Below are positions 34,747 to 42,680 of a stretch of DNA of 64,000 nt, piece by piece. Origin of the DNA: CAVQMB01 sp963713445. Its GTDB lineage: Bacteria; Pseudomonadota; Gammaproteobacteria; Competibacterales; Competibacteraceae. Location: positions 12,136 to 76,135 of the forward strand of contig CAVQMB010000023.1 of the NCBI GenBank assembly GCA_963713445.1, in the 5' to 3' direction. Numbering within the stretch: position 1 is the stretch's first letter; each line of letters begins with the position of its first letter. A program made the position numbers and the translations under genes. A model generated the notes under the pieces. That model had not been told where the DNA came from, ran no database searches, and worked only from the letters and a program-made list of their open reading frames with translations.

Positions 34747-36855
34747 TCAAGCCACCAGGGTTTGGTTCAACGAAGATAACATCTCGGGCAGTTGTCGGCC
34801 GAACAATTGGTGCACCTTGCCCAAACCGCCTTGTTGAGAAAACGGCGCATACTCGAAGTCATCTGTCTCGATTCCCAGGTTCGCGGCAATGTGATCCCGG
34901 ATCATCTCCAGCCAGTGCCGCTGTTCTTCGCTGAACTGCCTGCCGCTCTGCGCCTGACTCGCCAGCCAGGCATTGAAGTTGGCCTGCACCCGTTCCGGGA
35001 ACGGGATCAGTTCGTTGTCCTGGTGGATGGCGAAGCGCACCAGCGACACCAGGTCGGTCAGGATGCGCCGGCCGCCGGCGCCCTTGACTTTGGTCTTTTC
35101 CAGCGCGGCATAGGCCTGCCATAGCTGGGATTCGGTCCACAGGTTGGGCGGAGCCTGGATCTGATCGGCGAGTTCTTTGATGTCGTCGAAGCTGAGCCGC
35201 GCTTTGTAGGGCTTGCTGTAGAGGATCTGCAGGGCGGTGATCTCGTCCTTGTGCTCTTCGATGAACTGCTCGAAGGACTGGACGATGCCCTTGGCTCGCG
35301 CGGTGGCCTCCAAGCTGAAGCCGGCCTCGATGACCTCGTCCTGGCTGACGTGGTCGATGGTGAGTTCGTTTTTCTTTTTCACCTCGACCAGGAGTACGCG
35401 GAGGTTGGGGTCGTGGAGGGGGTTGACGGCCTGCTGGATGATGTTGGCCATGGCGGCCTGCAGGGCCTGCTCGCTGACGGGCTGGTCGCTGTCCGGCGGG
35501 ATACCGAGATCGGCCTTGGCCTGTTCCCGATGGCGGTCGGGATTGACGGCCTCGACGAGCTGGCGGCTGAGGTCCTTGACGCCCAGGCCCTGGGCCAGCT
35601 GGCGGATCTTTTTGTCGTCGTCTTCGGTCAGGCGGTGTTCCATGCGGGCCAGGCGGCCGGCGATGGAGGTGAGCACGTCCTCTTCGGTGTTGCCGAAGCT
35701 GACGGCCTGCAGCAGCTTTTCGAAGGAGACCGTCTTCTTCTGGTCCATGGGCCGGGAGTCGGTCTTGTCCTGCTCGCAGACGCCGACGGCATCGACGATG
35801 ACGAAGTGGTCCTTGGCCTTGGCGTCCGGGGTGACGGCCTTGAGGTCGTCGTTCTTGATGACCCGCACGCCGCGGCCCTTCATCTGCTCGAAGAAGGAGC
35901 GGGACTTGACGCCGCGCATGAAGAGCACGATTTCCAGCGGCTTGATGTCGGTGCCGGTGGCGATCATGTCCACGGTGACGGCGATGCGCGGGTGGTAGCT
36001 GTTGCGGAATGGCTTGATCAGCTGCTTGCGGCGTCGCGCCGGTGGTACGGTAGGTGATCTTCTGGGCGAAATCGTTGCCCTTGCCGAATTCCTCGCGCAC
36101 GATCTCGACGATGTCCTCGGCGTGGTTGTCGTCCTTGGCGAAGATCAGGGTCTTGGGCACCTCGGTGCGGCCGGGGAAGATCTCGGTGAACAGCTTGTCG
36201 CGGAAGGTGCGGACGACGGTGCGGATCTGGTCCGGGGTGACCACGTCGCGGTCGAGCTGGTTGGCGTCGTAGGTCGAGATCTTCGTCCAGCGTCTCCCAG
36301 CGCTTCTCGCGGGTCTCGCGGTCCTGCTGTTCGACGTAGTAGCCGGCCTCGACCTTGGAGCCGCCCTCGGTGATCTGGGTCTTGATGCGGTAGACGTCGT
36401 AGTTGACGTTGACGCCGTCGGCCACGGCCTGCTCGTGGGGGTATTCCATGACCAGGTTCTGGTGGAAGAAGCCGAAGGTCTGCTTGTTGGGCGTGGCGGT
36501 GAGGCCGATCGAGGTAGGCGTCGAAGTATTCGAGCACCTGCGCCCAGAGGTTGTAGATGGAGCGGTGGCATTCGTCGGTGACGATGATGTCGAAGGTCTC
36601 GATGGGGATGGCTGGGTTGTACTCGATGGGCGGCTGCTCCCTGAACAGGCCCTCCAGGCCATGCACGGAGGCTTCGTCGTCTTCCTCGGGCAGCTCCCGG
36701 CCCTTGAGCATGGAGTACATGCGCTGGATGGTGCTGATGCAGACCCGCGCCGTGGTGTCGAGGGTGTTGCTGCTCAGGCGCTGGACGATGTACTCCTCGC
36801 TGAACTTGAAGTTTTCGTTGGGGTTGGCGAGGTTCTGGCGACCAGCTACCGAACC
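34747..36855 (-). pseudogene. hsdR: hsdR, 5'-truncated and with three frame changes
   Basis: Restriction/translocation subunit of the type I system. Pieces in order: 36855-36505 (S-T-I-Q-R, helicase motif II as D-E-C-H-R-S), 36510-36285 (G-L-T-A-T-P, motif III), 36285-36035 (T-L-I-F-A-K-D-D-N-H-A-E-D), and 36030-34747 (T-V-D-M-I-A-T-G-T-D-I, Q-M-K-G-R-G-V-R motif VI and the EcoEI_R_C domain). The N-terminal nuclease domain and Walker A motif I are absent: the sequence changes into the end of a DUF4242 gene at about 36855. The truncation is structural; the three shifts may be sequence errors. Confidence 0.85.
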
Positions 36856-36882
36856 AGTTCCCACTGATCGCCAGGTAATGAC

Positions 36883-37155
36883 CTATTCGGCCGTCGTCGG
36901 GTCGATCACCGAGGTAACCTGTGAAATCCTGTTGGCGGGAAAGCCACCCTGCGTGGCGTGCTCCCGGACCATCTCCTCGTTCGGGGCGACGTATACGCAA
37001 TACACCTTGTCGCCGGTCACGTAGCTCTGGACCCATTGGATCTGCGGCCCCATGTTGCTCAACACACCACAGGACTTCTGCGAGATGGCTTTGAGGTCTT
37101 CGGCCGACAGGTTGCCGGCGCCCGGAATATCGCGTTCGATTACGTATTTTGGCAT
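36883..37155 (-). CDS. DUF4242 (nickel-binding-like) protein
   Basis: 90-residue protein beginning M-P-K-Y-V-I-E-R-D-I-P-G-A-G and ending near S-V-I-D-P-T-T-A-E, the classical extent of DUF4242 ferredoxin-fold proteins. I-S-Q-K-S-C and W-V-Q-S-Y-V-T-G-D-K-V-Y-C are family landmarks. Biochemical role is unknown. The ATG at 37155 is the only start fitting the family, with a weak GACGAG upstream. It follows the DsrE gene of the first Liv operon and its end marks the border of the defence island, 28 bases before hsdR sequence begins. Confidence 0.82.
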   Translation of the reverse strand: MPKYVIERDIPGAGNLSAEDLKAISQKSCGVLSNMGPQIQWVQSYVTGDKVYCVYVAPNEEMVREHATQGGFPANRISQVTSVIDPTTAE

Positions 37156-37250
37156 TTTGGTCTCGTCTGGATTTGTCGATGGTGGAACAGCGAAATGGCG
37201 GCTTCGACAACGTCGCTTACGAAGCCGCCAGAGGTCCCGCACTGGCGGGT

Positions 37251-37619
37251 TCAGAAACTCAGGCTGGCGGCGCCGTTTTTCAGTTTTTCGTGGATCACGC
37301 TGGCACCAGCAATGGTGACGCCGTCGATGAAGTCTTCCTGGGTATAGCCGCGGGCATTGACGCAGGGCGGACAGGCGACAACTTCGCCCCCGCGTGCCAT
37401 GAAGTCATCGATCAGCGACTTTAGCGGGTCCAGCGGCTGCACATGTGTCATGTCGACGCTGCGGCGCCGGACCAGGTCGACGGCCGAGCTGGTCAGGAAC
37501 GCGCAGACTTTCATGCCCGACGTGATCCCACCACAAGCTACGGTGAACCCCACAGACGACAGTTCGTGGTCGGTACCGTGTGTCATAAGAACAACCAACT
37601 CCCGGTTTTCCTGAGTCAT
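37251..37619 (-). CDS. DsrE-family protein
   Basis: 122-residue DsrE/DsrF-like protein: V-V-L-M-T-H-G-T-D near the start, A-C-G-G-I-T-S-G-M-K-V-C-A-F-L in the middle and a C-x2-C-like P-P-C-V-N-A-R-G-Y near residue 86. Members move sulfur as persulfide in sulfur relay or lie in uncharacterised operons; the cysteines here (C-G-G, P-P-C) could act in that way. The ATG at 37619 has AAGGAG 8 nt upstream. It is placed between livF and the DUF4242 gene, on the same strand as both. Confidence 0.82.
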   Translation of the reverse strand: MTQENRELVVLMTHGTDHELSSVGFTVACGGITSGMKVCAFLTSSAVDLVRRRSVDMTHVQPLDPLKSLIDDFMARGGEVVACPPCVNARGYTQEDFIDGVTIAGASVIHEKLKNGAASLSF

Positions 37620-37723
37620 GTTCCTCACTCCTTAGCGTAGGTGGTCTGGCCAGTTGGCCCGAGCGTTATGATGCACGTCTGCAGACTTGACTGCCATCCC
37701 GTGGTGCCCCGGATTGCGGACGA

Positions 37724-38398
37724 TTAGGTACCGGGCACCATCTCGCCGCGCTCAATGGTATAGCGCTGCTGCGCCAGATCCACCAGCAGGGCCGGGTTCG
37801 ATTCGGTGACCAGGATGGCGATGTCAGGGTCACGTTCGCGCAGTTGCGCCAGCACCTCTGCGTAGCGGCGCGCCAGGGCCGGTGCCAGGCCCTGGAACGG
37901 CTCGTCCAGCAGCAGCAGCGCGCGGCCCACCATCAGCGCGCGGCCCAGGGCCACCATCTTCTGCTGGCCGCCGCTCAGCGTGGCCGCCCAGCGGGACGCA
38001 GCGGCGCGAGTTCCGGCAGCAACGCAAGCACCCAGCCAAGCCGACGGGCGCCCGCGTCCCGGTCCAGCCCGCAGGCCCGCACCGGCAGCAGCAGGTTGTC
38101 CTCCACCGTCAGGGCAGCAATCAGGCGGCGATCCTCCGGCGAGTAACCGACGCCGCGCCTGCGCCCGCCCATGCGCGGGCGGTTTCGACGGTGGCATTCC
38201 AGAGCCTGATAGTGCCCGCGGCGATCGGTGCCAGGCCCATGATGGCCCGCAGCGTGGTGGTCTTGCCGGCGCCGTTGTGGCCCAGCAAGGCCACCGTGGC
38301 GCCGCGCGTCGACCCGCAGACTGATCCCGCGCAGCACGTGGGAGCCGCCGAGATGCACCGAGAGGCCACCGCATCGAGCGCCAGCGCGGCTTCGTCAC
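37724..38398 (-). pseudogene. livF: livF-type ABC ATPase, several frame changes
   Basis: The second ATPase of the first Liv operon, scattered over three frames: L-R-G-I-S-L-R-V-D-A, then L-L-G-H-N-G-A-G-K-T-T-T-L-R (Walker A), then V-G-Y-S-P-E-D-R-R-L, then L-S-G-G-Q-Q-K-M and L-L-L-L-D-E-P-F-Q-G-L-A-P-A (signature and Walker B). Every expected motif is present in order, so the gene was recently complete. Four or more shifts within 675 bases, all at G/C runs, are easier to explain by sequence error than by decay, but this cannot be proved here. Confidence 0.75.
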
Positions 38399-39135
38399 AA
38401 CAGAACCTCCGCGACCCGCGGGTCGTTCAGAACGGTCTGCGGATCGCCGCTGGTCACGATCTGTCCGTCCGCCCAGACGCCGACCCGGTCGGCGAAGCGC
38501 TCCACTACCTCCATATCGTGTTCGACCAACACCGCCGTTGCCTGGCGGGCCCGCAGGGCCTGGGTCAGTGTGGTCATCAGGTCATGCTTGGTGGCGCTGC
38601 TGACGCCGCTGGTGGGCTCGTCGAGCAGCACCAGCGCCGGTTCCAGCGCCAGCGCCATCGCCACGTCCAGCAGCTTGCGCGCACCTTCCGAAATCTGTGC
38701 GGCCGGCTGCAATGCGACCGGTTCCAGATCACACAGGATCAGCAGTTCCCGCGCGCGATTGTCGAAGCGTGGGTGGTCCAGCGCGTGCCAGGGGCGCCAG
38801 AACCATGGATCGTGCGCCGCGACGGCGAAGCGCAGGTTGTCCAGCACGCTGCGCTGACCGAACAATTGCGGGTGCTGGAAGGCCCGCGCGATGCCCGCGC
38901 GGGTGATGCGCCGCGGCGACCAGCCCGTGATCGCCCGGCCCTGAAACAGGATCTGGCCGGTCTGCGGCTTGAGATAACCGGTGCAGATATTGAGGAACGT
39001 GCTCTTGCCGGCACCGTTCTGGCCGATGATGAAATAGAATTCGCCGGCCGCGATCTGCAGATTCACGTCGCTAGCCGCCACCACACCGTCGAAGTGCAGC
39101 CCGATACCCCGGGCCTCCAGCAGCGGCCGGGTCAT
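38395..39135 (-). CDS. livG: Branched-chain amino acid ABC ATPase (LivG)
   Basis: 246 residues. Walker A G-Q-N-G-A-G-K-S-T near residue 38, signature I-S-E-G-A-R-K-L-L-D (the S-E-G form is common in this subgroup) and Walker B L-V-L-L-D-E-P-T-S-G-V. The start overlaps the livM stop by 4 nt and the stop overlaps the livF frame by 4 nt. Energises the first Liv-type importer. Confidence 0.9.
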   Translation of the reverse strand: MTRPLLEARGIGLHFDGVVAASDVNLQIAAGEFYFIIGQNGAGKSTFLNICTGYLKPQTGQILFQGRAITGWSPRRITRAGIARAFQHPQLFGQRSVLDNLRFAVAAHDPWFWRPWHALDHPRFDNRARELLILCDLEPVALQPAAQISEGARKLLDVAMALALEPALVLLDEPTSGVSSATKHDLMTTLTQALRARQATAVLVEHDMEVVERFADRVGVWADGQIVTSGDPQTVLNDPRVAEVLL

Positions 39136-40079
39136 TGCTGCCGCGCCCGCTGGCGCTGCCAGAGGCTGTCATAGAAGCCCCACAACCCGGCCGGCGCAAA
39201 CCGGATCACCAGAAAGATGGCGACGCCCAGCAGCAGTTCCCAGGTTGAACTGAGATACTGCGCCGCCGACACGCTGAGCACGTCATACAGCGCGGCACCC
39301 AGAAACGGCCCGAGCACATTGCCGCCACCGCCCAGAACCGCCATCACCACGAAGCCGGCCGAAGTGGTCCAATACGCGCTGTCCGGGGCGATGTGACCGA
39401 CCGCCAGCGCGGCGATGGCGCCGCCCAGACCGGCCAGGACACCGGCCACCACATAGGCCACCAGCAACACCTGCCGTGCCGCAATGCCGAGGTATTCGAC
39501 CCGCAGCTCGCGGTCCTGGATCGCACCCAGGGCCCAGCCGGCCGGCGTGCGCAGATAGCAGTGCAGCAGCCAGCCCAGCAACGCCGCGAGGGCCAGTGCC
39601 AGATAGAACAACGCATAGCCGAGCGCCGCCGGCCCGAGGGTCCACCCGGCGAGGCTGGAGGCCGCCACCGCGAGGCCGTCGGAGCCGCCGGTCAGATCAT
39701 AGAACTTGAGCAGCACCGTGTAGCCCACCATCGCCAGGGCCAGGTTCAGCATGGCGAAGAAGATGCCGCGATAGCGCACCACGAACAGCCCGGTCAGCGC
39801 GGCCAGCACTGCCGTGGCAAGGGTACTGAGCAGCAGGGTCGCGGCTATGCCGCCGCCGGTCAACGGTGCCAGATAGGCCGCGGCATAGGCGCCAGCGGCG
39901 TAAAACAGGGCATGCCCGAACGAGATCAGGCCGGCCCGCAGCAACAGGCTGACCGCCAGCGCAGCGAGTCCCAGCGCCACGATGATCGTCAGTTGATAGG
40001 TCAGTGCCGGATCGACCAGAGGCCATACGCCATAGCCGCAAAGTACCGCTGCACCCAGGGCCCACCGCGCGTACCGCAC
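39132..40079 (-). CDS. livM: Branched-chain amino acid ABC permease (LivM)
   Basis: 315-residue permease with eight to ten helices and the LivM signatures G-L-I-S-F-G-H-A-L-F-Y-A-A-G-A-Y near residue 50 and Y-R-G-I-F-F-A-M-L-N-L-A. It lies one base after livH and overlaps livG. Forms the membrane pore with LivH. Confidence 0.92.
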   Translation of the reverse strand: MRYARWALGAAVLCGYGVWPLVDPALTYQLTIIVALGLAALAVSLLLRAGLISFGHALFYAAGAYAAAYLAPLTGGGIAATLLLSTLATAVLAALTGLFVVRYRGIFFAMLNLALAMVGYTVLLKFYDLTGGSDGLAVAASSLAGWTLGPAALGYALFYLALALAALLGWLLHCYLRTPAGWALGAIQDRELRVEYLGIAARQVLLVAYVVAGVLAGLGGAIAALAVGHIAPDSAYWTTSAGFVVMAVLGGGGNVLGPFLGAALYDVLSVSAAQYLSSTWELLLGVAIFLVIRFAPAGLWGFYDSLWQRQRARQQ

Positions 40080-40080
40080 C

Positions 40081-41004
40081 TCAGATCCTCCGCACCGGTG
40101 CGGTCGCGAACAGGCCGTAGGGCTTGACCATCAGGACCAGCAGCATGATCAGGTATGGAATGACCGAACTCAGCGCGGGATAAAAGAACACCGCGATCGA
40201 ATGCGCGATGCCGAGCACCAGCGCCGCGAGCGCGGCGCCGCCGATCTGGCCCAGGCCGGCGATGGCGACAACCGCGAACGACAGCACGATCATCTGCGCA
40301 CCGATGCCGGTGCTGACACCGATAGTCGGCGACGCCAGCGCACCGCCGAGGGCGGCCAGTACAGCCCCCAGGGTGAACGCCAGGGTATAAATGCGGCTGA
40401 CATTGATTCCAAGCGCGGAAGCCATCTCCGGGTCCTGGGCGACCGCCACGATAAATTTGCCCGTCACGGTCCGGCGCAGCAGCAGCCGCAGGCCAAGCAG
40501 CACCAGCACCGCGAGTGGAATCAACAGCAGTTGGTAGTTGGTATACGGAATGCCGTTGATGCGGGTGGTGCCCAGCAACCGGAGCGCGCCGCCGGAATAA
40601 TACGGCTGCCCGCCCCAGATGAGCTTCTGCACGTCCTCCAGCATCAGGAAGATGGCGTAGGTGGCGAGCAGTTGCGAATTCTCACGCCTGGCATCGATGT
40701 CGATGGCGAATGTCCAGCGCAGCAGGACGCGCTCGATCAACGGCCCGGCCGACACCCCGACCACCATGGCACTCAGTAGCAAGGCAGGATAAATCCAGAA
40801 CGGTGAAAGGCCCAGCGTCCCCAGCAGCAGCCAGGCGCTGGCCGCGGTGAAGGCGCCCAGTGCATAAAAACTGCCGTGGGCAACATTGAGCACGCGTAGC
40901 ACGCCGAAGATCAGGCTCAGGCCCACGGCGACCAGAAACAGCGTGGCCCCGTAGGCCACGCCGTTGATGGTCGCCGACAACAGCGGGCCCGCGATCGCGT
41001 TCAC
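40081..41004 (-). CDS. livH: Branched-chain amino acid ABC permease (LivH)
   Basis: 307-residue permease. The N-terminal helix G-V-A-Y-G-A-T-L-F-L-V-A-V-G-L-S-L-I-F-G and V-L-N-V-A-H-G-S-F-Y-A-L-G-A are standard LivH landmarks. It is 18 nt downstream of the binding-protein gene. The ligand of the system is not fixed by the permease; Liv-type importers also take amides, urea and aromatic acids. Confidence 0.92.
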   Translation of the reverse strand: MNAIAGPLLSATINGVAYGATLFLVAVGLSLIFGVLRVLNVAHGSFYALGAFTAASAWLLLGTLGLSPFWIYPALLLSAMVVGVSAGPLIERVLLRWTFAIDIDARRENSQLLATYAIFLMLEDVQKLIWGGQPYYSGGALRLLGTTRINGIPYTNYQLLLIPLAVLVLLGLRLLLRRTVTGKFIVAVAQDPEMASALGINVSRIYTLAFTLGAVLAALGGALASPTIGVSTGIGAQMIVLSFAVVAIAGLGQIGGAALAALVLGIAHSIAVFFYPALSSVIPYLIMLLVLMVKPYGLFATAPVRRI

Positions 41005-41022
41005 CGCGATCCTCTACGGGCT

Positions 41023-42327
41023 TTACTGGCCGTAGGATTTCGGCGCCGGCACCTTATCCAGCAGGTTCGGTTTGAGCGACGCGATCCATTGTTCAGCATC
41101 CGTGGTACCAACCGGCGGCATGATCATGTCGGCCGGGAAGGTAATGATGTGGTCGAACACCGCGAACCGATATTGCGGCGTGTGCACCGATTCGCCCACC
41201 AGCTCGTGGTAACTGGCCTGATGATCCTTGCGGATCAGCATGGTCCCCATCAGCGTCTCGACCTTCAGGCCTTCCAGCGCACTGGCGAACTGCGCGGCGG
41301 TCGGCCATCGGCCACCGTTGTCGTGAATCGCCTTCCGATAGCCGTCACGCAACGCAATCACCACCCGGCGCAAGGTGTAGGGATAGGTCGATACCGGATA
41401 GTTGCCAAAACGCTTCTGGTACGCTTTGATGAACGCGGCAACCCGGGGGTTTTCGATCTTGCCCGGGTGCATGAGATAGCTGTGTTCCGAGCCGACCACG
41501 ACGCCGTTGGGTAGCGCCTTGAGCCCCTGCAGATCACCCTGGGTGCCCAGTGACAGCGCGACCTGGGTCTGGCTGAACAAGGCCTGCGCCTCGGCCTGCT
41601 GAATGAAAGCCACCAGATCACCGCCCCACAGGCTGGAGTAAACCAGTGCCGGGTTCTCACCCTGCAGCCGCGAGATCTCGCTGGTATAGCTGCCCGAGAA
41701 CAAGCGGCTGAACAGTGCCGACTTCAGCTTGACGCCGGGGTCGAGCGCCCGCATCGCGGCAGCGAAGTATTTCCACTGGTCGCGCCCGAAGGCGTAGTCC
41801 TGATTGAGGCCGGCGATGGACTTCAGATGCGGATGCCGCTTTAGCAGATACAACGCCATGGCCAGCGCATTGGCCGATGCCGGCGGCTGGGTGCGAAACA
41901 CCCATTGATAGTGGTGGCCCTCGAACAGCGCATTGGTGGTGCAGTCGGAAAACAGGGTGGGCACTTTGAGCTGCTCGGCAACAGGGGCCACGGCCAGGCA
42001 GTCGGCGCTGGACACGTAGCCGAGCACCACATCGACGTTCTTGGCCAGTTGCCTGAACTCGGTCACATTCTTGGTGGGCCCGCCGGACTCGTCGATGTAC
42101 CGGGCCTTAATGGGCACCCCATCGATACCACCGGCCTGGTTGATCTGGCTGATGGTCAGCTTGGCGGCATTCACGCTGGGCCCGCCGACGACCGCACCGG
42201 AACCGGAAAAGAATGTCACCACGGCCACTTTCAGCGCTTTCGGCTTATTGCCCTGGGCTACCGCCAATCCCGGCAACAACGCCAGCATCATTCCGAAGCA
42301 CGTCCATTTCAAGGTCGCCTGCAGCAT
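41023..42327 (-). CDS. Liv-type ABC substrate-binding protein
   Basis: 434-residue periplasmic binding protein (type I fold, LivK-like) with a signal peptide ending near G-L-A-V-A-Q. The ATG at 42327 follows GGGGGTGG. F-F-S-G-S-G-A-V-V-G-G-P, G-G-I-D-G-V-P-I and A-G-L-N-Q-D-Y-A-F-G-R match the family. It is longer than leucine-binding protein (about 350), with insertions in the second lobe, so the ligand may differ from leucine. First gene of the operon; a terminator for the preceding gene lies about 240 bases upstream. Confidence 0.88.
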   Translation of the reverse strand: MLQATLKWTCFGMMLALLPGLAVAQGNKPKALKVAVVTFFSGSGAVVGGPSVNAAKLTISQINQAGGIDGVPIKARYIDESGGPTKNVTEFRQLAKNVDVVLGYVSSADCLAVAPVAEQLKVPTLFSDCTTNALFEGHHYQWVFRTQPPASANALAMALYLLKRHPHLKSIAGLNQDYAFGRDQWKYFAAAMRALDPGVKLKSALFSRLFSGSYTSEISRLQGENPALVYSSLWGGDLVAFIQQAEAQALFSQTQVALSLGTQGDLQGLKALPNGVVVGSEHSYLMHPGKIENPRVAAFIKAYQKRFGNYPVSTYPYTLRRVVIALRDGYRKAIHDNGGRWPTAAQFASALEGLKVETLMGTMLIRKDHQASYHELVGESVHTPQYRFAVFDHIITFPADMIMPPVGTTDAEQWIASLKPNLLDKVPAPKSYGQ

Positions 42328-42342
42328 CGTTTCCACCCCCAA

Positions 42343-42680
42343 GAATTAGGCGTCAGAGGCACCGTCCACCGGTAGTATGCCGACCGGCCGACGGCTCCCA
42401 TCCTGCCTCCCGCTGCAGCCGATACACGATGACTGACGTGTGGGCCGTCACGGCACAACCGCGATACCGGGTGCGAAGGGAATCTGGCAAGAACGGCACC
42501 GACTGTAACCGATCGCCCAGGCGGTGCCAATCGGCAGCAGCGCCGAACAGGAATGCCGGCCACAAAAAAACGATGCGCGCCGAAAGCACGCATCGAGTAA
42601 GTATTTAAGATACTGTCCCGGGACAGTCGACTAATGCCGCCTGTCACTCAGGTCGGCAGTGATCAAGCGCGCCAGGTCGG
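42343..42680. other. Intergenic region before the first Liv operon
   Basis: No protein-like frame. It holds the terminator at 42564-42595 and presumably the promoter of the Liv operon between that and 42345; no consensus hexamers stand out. Confidence 0.4.
42564..42595 (-). terminator. Rho-independent terminator
   Basis: On the minus strand CGATGCGTGC pairs with GCGCGCATCG (one G-U pair, 5-base loop) and is followed by seven T. It lies about 85 bases after the stop of the secreted-protein gene and insulates it from the Liv operon. Confidence 0.85.

Noticed and set aside
34859..37210. 783-codon open frame on the minus strand
   Set aside because: Most of it is arginine- and proline-rich out-of-frame reading of hsdR; only the stretch about 36035-36285 is real HsdR sequence.
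38395..39135. Unusual signature I-S-E-G-A in LivG as a defect
   Set aside because: S-E-G variants are common in this LivG subgroup, so it is not evidence of loss of function.
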